A DNA stretch of 45,605 nucleotides from an uncultured Clostridia bacterium (GTDB lineage: Bacteria; Bacillota; Clostridia; Christensenellales; CAG-917): assembly GCA_947589475.1 (NCBI GenBank), contig CANQBO010000017.1, positions 1 to 45,605 of the forward strand, in the 5' to 3' direction. Positions 7,624 to 16,600 of this stretch are shown in pieces. Under the pieces are notes generated by a model. It had not been told where the DNA came from. It did not search any database and saw only the letters and a program-made list of their open reading frames with translations. The position numbers and the translations under genes were made by a program. Every line of letters begins with the position of its first letter. Positions within the stretch are counted from its first letter, which is position 1.

Positions 7624-8481
7624 TTAGTCGAATTTTGTCTCGCGCCTTTCCTTCAGTTCCGCAAATATTGCGAGATACCTCTCATATCTTCCCTTGCCGA
7701 CGCCCTTTCCGACCTCGGCGCGCACGGCGCAATCAGGCTCCACGGTGTGCGTGCACATATTGAAGCGGCAATTGCTCCTGTACTCCTCCATATCGTCGAA
7801 ATACAGTCGCAACTCCTCGGGCGGAATGTCCACGGCTTCGAGCATGGAAAATCCGCAGGTATCCACAAGATAGGTATCCTCGCCGAGCGGAAGAATTTCC
7901 GTGCGCCGAGTGGTGTTTTTTCCGCGCTTGATTTTTTTCGCAAGCTCGCCGACCTCGAGTATAGGCGCGTCGAGCATAGCGTTGATGAGCGAGCTTTTCC
8001 CCACGGCGGACTGTCCCGCAAAGCATACGGTCTTGCCCTTTGCGCGCGCGGCGAGGACATCTATCCCCTCTCCGTCCTCCGCGCTGCAAGCGACGACTTC
8101 GAGCACTTTGTCGTACTCCGACGCGTCTATATCCGCAATATCGCGCTTATTTTTGACAAGCACGGGCGTGATGTCCTGCTTGAGACAGTTGACGATTATC
8201 TTGTCCACAAGCAGAAAGTCGGGCTGAGGCTCGGGCGCGATGACGATGAAACAAATGTCGATGTTTGCGACGTATGGACGTATCAGACTGTTTCTTCTCG
8301 GCAACACCTCTTCGATGACAAAGCTGTCGCGCTCCTTTAAAACGGTCACGATGTCGCCGACATATATGTCGCCGTCCGCCTTTAGCTTTTTCCGCGCATA
8401 GCACACCTTGACCTCTCCGCCGACGTCCACGAAGAAGCGCGAACTGACCGCCTTTATCACCCTGCCGCGATATGACTTCAC
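7624..8481 (-). CDS. rsgA: Ribosome small subunit-dependent GTPase RsgA
   Basis: A circularly permuted GTPase that checks late 30S subunit maturation. Seen: N-terminal OB fold (about 1-70), then G motifs in permuted order, with NKRD (G4) first, then GQSAVGKSSL (G1), TTRRTE (G2) and DTCGFS (G3), and a C-terminal zinc module with C-x4-C-x-H-x5-C spacing (CRFNMCTH, DC). 285 residues is normal. G3 is usually DTPGF; here the Pro is Cys. It follows rlmN by 18 bp on the same strand. In Bacillus the prpC-prkC pair lies between these two genes; nothing fits in the gap here. Confidence 0.96.
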   Translation of the reverse strand: MKSYRGRVIKAVSSRFFVDVGGEVKVCYARKKLKADGDIYVGDIVTVLKERDSFVIEEVLPRRNSLIRPYVANIDICFIVIAPEPQPDFLLVDKIIVNCLKQDITPVLVKNKRDIADIDASEYDKVLEVVACSAEDGEGIDVLAARAKGKTVCFAGQSAVGKSSLINAMLDAPILEVGELAKKIKRGKNTTRRTEILPLGEDTYLVDTCGFSMLEAVDIPPEELRLYFDDMEEYRSNCRFNMCTHTVEPDCAVRAEVGKGVGKGRYERYLAIFAELKERRETKFD

Positions 8482-8499
8482 TTTGTCCTCCTTACACGG

Positions 8500-9564
8500 T
8501 CAATTGCCGTCTCCCTCGCCGTTTTCCTCTATATAGCGGCGGCGAAGCTGTCCGCACGCGCCCTCTATGTCGCCGCCCAGACTGCGCCGTATCGTTGTCG
8601 AAACGCCAAGCTCCTCGAGCTTGTCCTTAAACGCCTCGGTAGCGTCATTCTCGGGCGCTTTAAGCATACTCTCTTTCACCTCGTTCAGCCTTATCAGGTT
8701 GACATGGGAGGGGAAGCCTCGCGTAATGCGAGCAAGCTCCTTTGCGCAAGCGTCGGAGTCGTTTTTGCCCTTAATGAGCGTATACTCGAAGATGACCCGC
8801 CTGCCCGTCTTTTCAAAATAGTAGCGTGCCGCGGATATGACTTCCGCAATGGGATACGCCTTGTTTATAGGCATTAGCGAGCTTCTGAGCGCGTCAAAAG
8901 GCGCGTGCAGACTTATCGAAAGCGTGACTTTGTGCCCGCTCGTTGCAAATTGCCTTATCTTCGGCGCTATGCCCGATGTGGAAAGCGAGATGTTGCGCTC
9001 GCTTATGTTTATGCCGCCCTCCGCGCTCACCGCGTCCAAAAATGCGAGCACATTGTCATAGTTGTCAAAAGGTTCCCCACTGCCCATAAGCACGATGTTG
9101 GTGACGGCGCGCTTTTTTGCCGTGCCGCCGTTCTCTCGATTTGCGCATATCACTTCTCCCAGCATCTCGGCGGGAGCGAGGTTTCTGAGCAGTCCGTCCA
9201 GCCCGCTCGCGCAAAACTTACAGTCCATCCTGCACCCGATCTGCGTGCTTATGCAAAGCGTATCGCCGTAGTCGTGCGGCATATATACGCCCTCGATGAG
9301 TCCGCCGTCCAAAAGGCGATACAGATATTTTTTCGTGCCGCTTCTGCCCTTGAACACGCGCAGTATCTCTACGGGCGAGGAAATATACTCCTCGCTTAGT
9401 CGGGCGCGCAATTCTTTCGGAAGAGAGGTCATCTCGTCAAAACTCCTGCCGTCCATAAGCCCGCCGTAAATCTGGCGCGCGCGAAAACCCTCGCAAAACG
9501 GAAGTTTTGCGATATTGTCCGCGCTCATGCCGAGCAAGACTTGTTTTTCGCCGTTTTCGCTCAC
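8500..9564 (-). CDS. rlmN: Dual-specificity 23S rRNA/tRNA adenine-C2 methyltransferase RlmN
   Basis: A radical SAM enzyme that methylates C2 of A2503 in 23S rRNA and A37 in some tRNAs. Seen: the CxxxCxxC cluster motif in CRMDCKFCASG, MGSGEPFDNYDNVL, SLHAPFDALRSSLMPINK, and the methyl-carrying Cys in GACGQLRRR near the C-terminus. 354 residues, as usual. The start overlaps the rsmB stop by 4 bp (ATGA type), implying translational coupling. It belongs to the run of RNA-modification and translation genes that begins at yicC. Confidence 0.97.
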   Translation of the reverse strand: MSENGEKQVLLGMSADNIAKLPFCEGFRARQIYGGLMDGRSFDEMTSLPKELRARLSEEYISSPVEILRVFKGRSGTKKYLYRLLDGGLIEGVYMPHDYGDTLCISTQIGCRMDCKFCASGLDGLLRNLAPAEMLGEVICANRENGGTAKKRAVTNIVLMGSGEPFDNYDNVLAFLDAVSAEGGINISERNISLSTSGIAPKIRQFATSGHKVTLSISLHAPFDALRSSLMPINKAYPIAEVISAARYYFEKTGRRVIFEYTLIKGKNDSDACAKELARITRGFPSHVNLIRLNEVKESMLKAPENDATEAFKDKLEELGVSTTIRRSLGGDIEGACGQLRRRYIEENGEGDGN

Positions 9565-10841
9565 TTTGTACGCCTCATTTTCGCGATGTAGAAACCGTCG
9601 TATATTCCGTGCGGCAATATGGATATCCTGCCGTCGTTGTCTTTGAATTTTCCGCCGTCCACTCCGTCTATGCCGTCTATATGCTCAAGCTCGAACGCGC
9701 CTCCCTTCAGCAACCCTTTGACAACGTCGCCGTTCTCTTCGTCGAACAGCGTGCATGTGGAATAGATGAGAGTTCCGCCCTTTTTGACATACGCGGCGGC
9801 ATTTTTGAGTATATCGCTTTGCGTGGCGGCAAGTTTTGAGATGTCCGCCTCTCCCCGCCTTATGAACACGTCGGGATGCTTTTTATATGTCCCGAAACAG
9901 GAACACGGCGCGTCCACAAGCACGAAGTCGAATCCGTCCTTGAAGCGCGCGTTGAATTTTGTGCCGTCCGCAAGCACGGGCAGGACATTATCCGCATGCA
10001 TACGCGAGGCATAACCCTCAAGCTGTTTAAGCCTGAAAGGATAAAGTTCGCATGCTACGACGCTCCCCGTGCGGTCCAGCTCGCTTATATACACCGCCTT
10101 GCCGCCCGGCGCGGAACACATGTCCAGCGTTTTGCTTCCCTCGCGCACTCCCAGAGCTTTGACAGCAAGCATGCTCGACGGCGATTGATAGGTGACAAAC
10201 CCCTTTGAGAAGAGGGATTTCACGACATCGCATACGCGCACGCTTATCCCGCCTACGTCCGTGAGAGAATATTCTTCTCCCGCCTTATCAAGCGCGTCAG
10301 TGAGGTCCTTTACCATGCAAAGGCGGCTGTTTATCCTGATATGTTCAAGCTCGCTCGCTCTTTCCTTTATTACCTCTAACGCTCGCTCTTCTCCGTACTC
10401 CGCGCACAGTCTGTCGATAAACCACTGCGGGACGGAATACGTCACGCTGAGATAATTTGCGTCCCCCTCTTTGGGGAGTTTGAAATCGCGGGCGGCGACG
10501 CGCTTGAGCACCGCGTTGATAAATCCGCTCGCGCCGCGCACGTCCTTCATGCGCTTTGCGACTTCCACACACTCGCTTACGATCGCATAATCGGGCACGT
10601 CCGTGAGCGTGAGGAGCGCGTATGCGCCTATCTTCAAAAGTATGTACGCGTCTAGGCGAGGCTTTTTTGTCACGCATTGCGCAAGGATATAGTCGAGAAG
10701 GATGTCGTTTTCAAGCACTCCGTAGGTGAGCTTTGTGACAAGCGCGCTCACGTCGCTCCTTCCCAAAGACTCGTCGGAGTAGCTCCCCTCGCCGTATACT
10801 CTTTTGAGAGCGGCATGCGCCTCGAAAACGTATTTTCTCAT
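9561..10841 (-). CDS. rsmB: 16S rRNA m5C967 methyltransferase RsmB
   Basis: Methylates C967 of 16S rRNA. Seen: an N-terminal NusB-like helical domain (about 1-140) and a C-terminal Rossmann methyltransferase with DMCSAPGGKA (SAM loop), DAPCSCFGTYKKHPD (catalytic Cys in PCS) and YSTCTLFDEEN (second catalytic Cys). 426 residues. Overlaps fmt and rlmN by 4 bp at each end, the classic def-fmt-rsmB arrangement. Confidence 0.97.
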   Translation of the reverse strand: MRKYVFEAHAALKRVYGEGSYSDESLGRSDVSALVTKLTYGVLENDILLDYILAQCVTKKPRLDAYILLKIGAYALLTLTDVPDYAIVSECVEVAKRMKDVRGASGFINAVLKRVAARDFKLPKEGDANYLSVTYSVPQWFIDRLCAEYGEERALEVIKERASELEHIRINSRLCMVKDLTDALDKAGEEYSLTDVGGISVRVCDVVKSLFSKGFVTYQSPSSMLAVKALGVREGSKTLDMCSAPGGKAVYISELDRTGSVVACELYPFRLKQLEGYASRMHADNVLPVLADGTKFNARFKDGFDFVLVDAPCSCFGTYKKHPDVFIRRGEADISKLAATQSDILKNAAAYVKKGGTLIYSTCTLFDEENGDVVKGLLKGGAFELEHIDGIDGVDGGKFKDNDGRISILPHGIYDGFYIAKMRRTK

Positions 10842-11773
10842 AGCCTACCCAGCCTCTCGCCCGCTTGTATCGAGTGTCCGCGCAAAAACTCGACGTCGCT
10901 CATACGCCTTGCGCCCTCGCACTGAAGCTCCATTAAGCGCACCGCTCCGTCTCCCGCTTTTACGCATAGCCCGTCACGAGCGTTTGCGGCGACGATTTCG
11001 CCTATATCATGACCTTCTACAGATACATTCGACGGCTCGACTGCGAATATTTTGAGAGTCTTGCCCTTGATATGTGTGTAGGCGGAGGGCCACGGAGTCA
11101 TGCCTCGCACAAAGCAGTCCAGCTGTCTTGCCGTGCGCGAAAAATCCATGAGACCGTCGCTCTTTGAGATCATGCCGCAATGCGTGGCTTCATCGGCATT
11201 TTGAGGCGTAAACGTCGCTCTTCCGCCCTCCAGAAGCGAGACAGCTTCTACAATAGCCTCTCCGCCGAGGTCGGCAAGCCTGTCGAACAGCTCTCCCGCC
11301 GTCTCATTGTCGCCTATTTTCACGCGTTTTGCAAGCAGTATATCCCCCGCGTCCACTTCCTTCACCGTGCGCATGACGGTGACGCCCGTATACTCGTCGC
11401 CGTTCAGGATCGCCCATTGTATGGGGGACGCCCCGCGGTATTTGGGAAGTAGCGACGCATGCACGTTCAGCACTCCGAATTTCGGTATGCTCAAAAACTT
11501 TTCGGACAAAATCTGTCCGAATGCCGCCGTAACAACGAGGTCGGGAGCGAGCGCCTCCATATCCGCAATTCCCTCGCGAGAAACTTTCTCATATTGATAC
11601 ACGGGTATGCCTATCTCCTCCGCCTTAAGCTTGAGCGGAGAGGGACGAAGCGCGTTCCCCCTGCCCGCGGGTCTGTCGGGATTTGTGACGACCGCGGCGA
11701 CGGGATAGGCGCCGTGCAACGTTTCAAGCACCTTAGCGGAAAAATCGGGGGTACCCATAAAGACTATTTTCAT
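10838..11773 (-). CDS. fmt: Methionyl-tRNA formyltransferase
   Basis: Transfers a formyl group from 10-formyltetrahydrofolate to initiator Met-tRNA. Seen: the start MKIVFMGTPDFS, NVHASLLPKYRGASPIQWA (catalytic Asn and His), VDAGDILL (catalytic Asp) and a C-terminal OB-like domain. 311 residues. Overlaps the def stop and rsmB start by 4 bp. Together with the adjacent def it makes a formylation/deformylation pair. Confidence 0.97.
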   Translation of the reverse strand: MKIVFMGTPDFSAKVLETLHGAYPVAAVVTNPDRPAGRGNALRPSPLKLKAEEIGIPVYQYEKVSREGIADMEALAPDLVVTAAFGQILSEKFLSIPKFGVLNVHASLLPKYRGASPIQWAILNGDEYTGVTVMRTVKEVDAGDILLAKRVKIGDNETAGELFDRLADLGGEAIVEAVSLLEGGRATFTPQNADEATHCGMISKSDGLMDFSRTARQLDCFVRGMTPWPSAYTHIKGKTLKIFAVEPSNVSVEGHDIGEIVAANARDGLCVKAGDGAVRLMELQCEGARRMSDVEFLRGHSIQAGERLGRL

Positions 11774-12231
11774 TTTTTGTCCTCGTCAAAGCTGTCCTCT
11801 GCCAAAGAGGTGTAGATTATTCCGTCCAGATGGTCCATCTCATGCAGGAATGCGCGCGCCGTAAAGCCTTTTACTTTGTACTTGTGCAGTGTGCCGTACC
11901 TGTCGTACGCTTGCACCGTGACCTTCATCGGGCGCGTGACGGTGCCATACTTTTTTGGGACGGACAGACACCCTTCCGGGCCGCGTTGCGAGCCGCTCGA
12001 CGAAAGCAGTACGGGATTTACAAGTTCGAAAAAACCGTCCTCAGTGTCTACGACGCATACTCGCTTGAGCACCGCGACCTGCGGGGCCGCAAGTCCCGCG
12101 CCATCCGCCGCTTTTACGGTGTCGGCGAGGTCGTCCAAAAGCTCGGCGAGCTTTGCGTCAAACGCTTCGACGGGTCTGCACTTCTTGTAAAGAAGAGGAT
12201 CGGGGACTGTGAGAATATTTCTTTTCGCCAT
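11770..12231 (-). CDS. def: Peptide deformylase
   Basis: Metalloenzyme that removes the N-formyl group from new proteins. Seen: all three family motifs, GAGLAAPQ (motif 1), PEGCLSVP (motif 2, metal Cys) and HEMDHLDGIIY (motif 3, two metal His and catalytic Glu). The frame is open to 12315, but the ATG at 12231 gives the family start (MAKRNILTVPDPLL), has GAGG nine bases upstream and yields the normal 153 residues. A 141-bp gap separates it from priA, the longest in this operon, with no clear promoter seen in it. Confidence 0.96.
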   Translation of the reverse strand: MAKRNILTVPDPLLYKKCRPVEAFDAKLAELLDDLADTVKAADGAGLAAPQVAVLKRVCVVDTEDGFFELVNPVLLSSSGSQRGPEGCLSVPKKYGTVTRPMKVTVQAYDRYGTLHKYKVKGFTARAFLHEMDHLDGIIYTSLAEDSFDEDKK

Positions 12232-12372
12232 ATTTGCCTCATGTTCCGCTTGCCGCGGATATACGAAGATATTGTTTACGATGGTTTGTTTTTTAGGGAG
12301 CGTCTTGCCGCTCATGCTTGTATGTTTTGTTCGCTGTCAAAACATTATCCCGCTGTTTTGAAGCGACAAATA

Positions 12373-14547
12373 TTATACGAGACTTTGCGGGTCTATCTCG
12401 ACAAAAACGCTTCCGCCCTTTGGCTTGACCGCGTCGGCGGCGGCATATATTTCGGATATGCAAAGCCCGAACTGTTCGGGAAGTAGGCGCATCAACACTT
12501 GATAACGCACCATGCCGTTCATGCGCGTGACAGGAGAACGTTGCGCGCCCAGATAGACGAATTTGCCGCGCTCGCGCTCAAGCGCCTGTATGCTTTTATA
12601 TATGGCGCGAGTACAGTCTACGGCGTCCTGCTCGTCCTTGGAAGCGACGAGCACTCGCACTATTTTCGTATACGGCGGGAACTTTGTCACCTTGCGCGTA
12701 TTGACTTCCTTTTTGAAGAATCCCACATAGTCGTATGTCTTGCCGTAGCGGAACACATAGTGCCTCGGCGCATACGTCTGCAAAATAACTCTGCCCTTTT
12801 TGTCCGCGCGTCCCGCTCTGCCCGCCACCTGCGTGATCAGCTGGAATGTGCGCTCTGAGGCGCGATAATCGCTGAAATACAGGGCAGCGTCCGCCTCGAG
12901 AATGCCCACAAGCGTGACGTTGCCGAAGTCGTGCCCCTTTGCGATCATCTGCGTGCCCACAAGCACGTCCGCCTCGTGCGCGGCAAAACTGCCGAGTATC
13001 TTGAAATAGCCGTCCTTGTGCCGAGTCGTATCGCGATCCATGCGCAAAACTCGCACTTCGGGGAAGAGCGCTTTTAGCTCCTCGACGACTTTTTCGGTGC
13101 CTATCCTGCCCTGCTTTATCTTGTCGCTTCCGCAATTTGGGCACTTCGAGATCTCGTGATAACGGCGACCGCAATAGTGGCACTTAAGCTCATGTTCGCT
13201 CATATGGTAGGTGAGCGAAATGTCGCAATCCTCGCACTTGGCGACATAGCCGCACTCTTGACAGCGTATGAAGGACGCAAATCCGCGCCTGTTCAAAAAC
13301 AACATCGCTTGTTCTCCGCGCTCCAACGTTTCCTTCAGCGCGTCTTTTAGCAAGACGGAAAACATGCCTCTGTTTCCGCTTCTGAACTCCGCGGTCATGT
13401 CCACTATTTCCATTTCGGGAAGCGCGTATTTCGAGATGCGCTTCGGAAGGGAAATGAGATGATATTTGCCCTCCGTGGCGCGCAGATACGTCTCTATGTC
13501 GGGAGTCGCGGAGCCGAGCACCAGCTTCGCGCAAGAGAGTTTCGCGCGATACTCCGCGACCGTCTTTGTGTCGTAGCGCGGGTTGCTTTCGGAGCGGTAG
13601 CTTGAGTCGTGTTCCTCGTCGATGATTATGACGCCCAAATTTTCGAGAGGCGCGAATATCGCGGAGCGCGCGCCGATCGCGATCTTCGCCTCGCCCGTCC
13701 TCAGCCTCTTCCACTCGTCATAGCGTTCGCTAGCATTGAGACCGCTGTGCAATATCGCGACATTATCCCCAAATCGCGCCCTGAAAAGCCCCAGCACCTG
13801 CGGAGTCAGCGATATTTCGGGGACGAGCATTATCGCGGTCTTGCCGCGCTTAAGCTCCTCTTCGATGACGGTCTCGTACACTTCCGTCTTGCCCGAACCC
13901 GTCACGCCATGCAACAAAAACGTCCCGCTTCCTTCCTCTATTGTCCTCACCGCGTCCGCTTGCGCGGGAGTGAGAGCAACTCTCTTTTCCTGTCTTGAAA
14001 GCGCGCCGAGCGGCGTAGAGCGCTCGTGCATAAGCGACTCTTCGACTACGCCCTTCCCCCTCAAACCGTTTATCGCCGACGCGCCGAATTTTGCAATGAG
14101 CACGCTCAAAAACTGACCTCCGTTCGCGGCTATGTACTTGAGCGCTTCAAGTTGTTTGGGCGCCCTGTTCCCCACCGCCGCGCACAGCTCCTCGAGCGAG
14201 CGATCTCCGTCAGCGGAAAGATATATGCGCGAGTATTCGGGGTCTTTTTCCTCTCTGAGTTTTGCGGGCACAAACAGTCTTAGCGCGTCGATATATCTTA
14301 GGTCGTAGGCTATGCGCATAAAATTTAAAAGCTCCAACTGTTCGGAGCTTATAGGCGTGTCTAAATAACGCGCCCACTTGAGATGCGCGACGTCGCTGTA
14401 TTCTTTTTTTCCTATCACAAAGCCTATGAGCTGTTTTCTGCCGAACTCCACGGCGACGCGACTGCCGAGAGGCACATCCTCGCCCAGATAATCGAAACAG
14501 CGGTCCACGTTGTCTAATGAGATGTCGACGATGACTTCGAGGATCAT
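12373..14547 (-). CDS. priA: Primosomal replication restart helicase PriA
   Basis: A superfamily 2 helicase that recognises abandoned forks and reloads the replicative helicase. Seen: N-terminal DNA-binding domain, Walker A HGVTGSGKTE, IIIDEEHDSSYR (DEEH box), GSATPD, a zinc region with four Cys pairs (CQECG, CEDCD, CHYCG, CPNCG), GTQMIAKGHDF and QVAGRAGR. 724 residues. The start overlaps the coaBC stop by 4 bp. The coaBC-priA-def-fmt order is standard for Firmicutes. Confidence 0.97.
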   Translation of the reverse strand: MILEVIVDISLDNVDRCFDYLGEDVPLGSRVAVEFGRKQLIGFVIGKKEYSDVAHLKWARYLDTPISSEQLELLNFMRIAYDLRYIDALRLFVPAKLREEKDPEYSRIYLSADGDRSLEELCAAVGNRAPKQLEALKYIAANGGQFLSVLIAKFGASAINGLRGKGVVEESLMHERSTPLGALSRQEKRVALTPAQADAVRTIEEGSGTFLLHGVTGSGKTEVYETVIEEELKRGKTAIMLVPEISLTPQVLGLFRARFGDNVAILHSGLNASERYDEWKRLRTGEAKIAIGARSAIFAPLENLGVIIIDEEHDSSYRSESNPRYDTKTVAEYRAKLSCAKLVLGSATPDIETYLRATEGKYHLISLPKRISKYALPEMEIVDMTAEFRSGNRGMFSVLLKDALKETLERGEQAMLFLNRRGFASFIRCQECGYVAKCEDCDISLTYHMSEHELKCHYCGRRYHEISKCPNCGSDKIKQGRIGTEKVVEELKALFPEVRVLRMDRDTTRHKDGYFKILGSFAAHEADVLVGTQMIAKGHDFGNVTLVGILEADAALYFSDYRASERTFQLITQVAGRAGRADKKGRVILQTYAPRHYVFRYGKTYDYVGFFKKEVNTRKVTKFPPYTKIVRVLVASKDEQDAVDCTRAIYKSIQALERERGKFVYLGAQRSPVTRMNGMVRYQVLMRLLPEQFGLCISEIYAAADAVKPKGGSVFVEIDPQSLV

Positions 14548-15722
14548 AGCGTTTTGTCCAAAATCAATGCGGCGAGCTGTCTTTTGCTCACTTTTCCGCT
14601 TTCGAAAACCGCGCCGTCCGCGCGAATTACAGTCGCAATATTTGTGTCCGAGTCAAAGCCCGCGCCCTCAAGCGTAACGTCGTTTGCTACGACGGCGTCG
14701 GCATGCTTCGAGATGAGTTTTGACTTGGCGTTTTTCAAAAGATCGTTTGTTTCGGCGGCAAAGACGACAATTTTTCTATCCCCTTTATGCGCTCCGAGCG
14801 CCGCGGCAATATCGGGGTTTTTCTCAAGTTCGAGCGTGATCTCGCGCTCCTTAAGTTTGCCGGAAGGCTTGTTTTTCGGTCTGTAATCTGCGGGAGCGGC
14901 CGCCATTATCGCCATTTTGCAATTCTCGAATTCGCGCTCGCAAGCCTCAAGCATGTCCCTCGTTGTGCGCGCGTATATAGCGCTCTGAACGCACTTCGGG
15001 ACGGGCACGCTCATATTGCCGTACACAAACACGACGCTCGCGCCCCTCGAGGCGCACTCCTCTGCAAGCGCGACGCCCATTTTGCCCGACGACCTGTTTG
15101 TGAGTACTCTGACTCCGTCAATATCTTCCTCCGTGCCGCCCGCCGTGATGAGCACTCGCATAGAGTGCATGCTCTGATTCGGCGTTAGCATCTCGACGAT
15201 CCTGTTTACGATGTCGACGGGTTCCGCCATCCTGCCCTTGCCGCTGTCTCCGCACGCGAGCCTGCCGCTCGGAGCGTCCATAACTTCCGCCCCGCGCTCT
15301 AAAAGCGTGCGCATATTGGCTTTTGTCGCCTCGTCCTCATACATCGCCGTGTTCATCGCGGGACATATCAACTTCGGCGCGTTGCAGGCGAGATAGGTCG
15401 TACTGAGCATGTCGTCGGCAAGCCCTTCGGCGAATTTCGCGATGACGTTTGCCGTCGCCGGCGCAATGACCATGATGTCCGCCTTCTTTGCAAGGGAAAT
15501 ATGGTTGATGTCATACTCCTTTACAGGCGCGAAAGCGTCCGTCACGACTGCGGACTTCGCAAGCGTCCGGAATGTCAGCGGCGCGACAAATTTGCAGGCG
15601 TGCTCCGTCATGATGACGTCCACTCCTGCCCCAAGCGCCTTCAGGCGAGAAACTATCTCGCAGGCTTTATAGCAAGCTATGCCCCCGCTCACTCCGAGGA
15701 CTATGTTCTTCCCGTAAAGCAT
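14544..15722 (-). CDS. coaBC: Bifunctional phosphopantothenoylcysteine decarboxylase/phosphopantothenate-cysteine ligase
   Basis: Carries out two steps of coenzyme A synthesis. Seen: the CoaC flavoprotein domain (about 1-180) with GVSGGIACYKA, PAMNTAMYED and the active-site Cys in ACGDSGKGRM, then the CoaB ligase domain (about 188-392) with VLITAGGTEEDIDGVR and NRSSGKMG. 392 residues. It lies 14 bp after rpoZ and overlaps priA by 4 bp. Confidence 0.97.
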   Translation of the reverse strand: MLYGKNIVLGVSGGIACYKACEIVSRLKALGAGVDVIMTEHACKFVAPLTFRTLAKSAVVTDAFAPVKEYDINHISLAKKADIMVIAPATANVIAKFAEGLADDMLSTTYLACNAPKLICPAMNTAMYEDEATKANMRTLLERGAEVMDAPSGRLACGDSGKGRMAEPVDIVNRIVEMLTPNQSMHSMRVLITAGGTEEDIDGVRVLTNRSSGKMGVALAEECASRGASVVFVYGNMSVPVPKCVQSAIYARTTRDMLEACEREFENCKMAIMAAAPADYRPKNKPSGKLKEREITLELEKNPDIAAALGAHKGDRKIVVFAAETNDLLKNAKSKLISKHADAVVANDVTLEGAGFDSDTNIATVIRADGAVFESGKVSKRQLAALILDKTL

Positions 15723-15736
15723 AATTTTTCACGCGA

Positions 15737-15931
15737 TCAGTCGCGCACTATCTTTATTTTGCCTTCGTATATCTCCTTGCAAGCGAGGGATATGGGCTTT
15801 TCGCCGCTCTCGGCAAGATAGGAGCTTTCGCTCGTAACGAGTTCTCTCGTGCGCTTTGCGACGGCGCATGTGAGCGCATATCTGCACTCCGCTTTCTTGA
15901 TAAGTTTGTCGATTGGGGGATCGATCATCAT
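15737..15931 (-). CDS. rpoZ: RNA polymerase omega subunit
   Basis: Small subunit that helps fold and hold the beta-prime subunit. 64 residues with the omega pattern: IDKLIKKAECRYALTCAVAKRTREL at 7-31 (key residues Y18, A19, A23, A25, R27, R29), then PISLACKEIYEGKI near the end. The ATG at 15931 has GGAGAA upstream. It lies 5 bp after gmk and 14 bp before coaBC, its expected place. Confidence 0.94.
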   Translation of the reverse strand: MMIDPPIDKLIKKAECRYALTCAVAKRTRELVTSESSYLAESGEKPISLACKEIYEGKIKIVRD

Positions 15932-15936
15932 AGTTT

Positions 15937-16548
15937 TCAGTTCTCCTCTCCGAATAGATTGTCTAAATTTTGGCGGGACACGCGAAGGTGTTCGCTCCTT
16001 ATTATCGCCACTATCTTTTCCGCGCAGGTCTTTGCGACGTTGTTTGTCACGACGTAGTCGTAATTTTTGATCTCGCGGCTTTCGCGCTCTATCTCGTCGA
16101 GACGGCGGTTTATGCTCGCCTCGTCCTCGCTGCCTCTGCCGATGAGCCTCGCCTTGAGCGCGTCTATGGACGGAGGCGTGATGAATATCGTAACGCAGTC
16201 GGGATAGAGTTTCTTTATGTTTTTGGCGCCTACGACGTTAAGCTCCAGCAACACGTCGACGCCTCTCGAGAGAGGCTTGTCGATCTCGCTCTTCAGGGTG
16301 CCGTAGCGATTTGTGAACGTAGTCGTATACTCGACAAACTCGCCCGCTTGTACCTTCTTTTCAAACTCCTCGTCCGAAATGAAAAAATAGTTGACGCCGT
16401 TTTCCTCGCCCGCGCGCGGTGCCCTCGTCGTGCAGGATATGGAAAATTGAATGTTTGGCAGAGAGTTGAAAACAAGGTCGACTACAGTGCCCTTTCCCAC
16501 TCCGCTGAAGCCCGATATTACGATCAACATACTCTTTTTCGTGTTCAT
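15937..16548 (-). CDS. gmk: Guanylate kinase
   Basis: Phosphorylates GMP to GDP. Seen: the P-loop SGFSGVGKGT, the GMP-binding SISCTTRAPRAGEENGVNYFFI, VLLELNVVGAKNIKK (the usual D is N here) and the lid RGSEDEASINRRL. 203 residues. ATG at 16548 behind GAGG. It lies 52 bp after yicC; the remA gene found between them in Bacillus is not present. Confidence 0.97.
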   Translation of the reverse strand: MNTKKSMLIVISGFSGVGKGTVVDLVFNSLPNIQFSISCTTRAPRAGEENGVNYFFISDEEFEKKVQAGEFVEYTTTFTNRYGTLKSEIDKPLSRGVDVLLELNVVGAKNIKKLYPDCVTIFITPPSIDALKARLIGRGSEDEASINRRLDEIERESREIKNYDYVVTNNVAKTCAEKIVAIIRSEHLRVSRQNLDNLFGEEN

Positions 16549-16600
16549 AATTGCCTCTTAATGCGATCTTTGTTTTTCACTTAGGCTTTGCGCCATTCTT

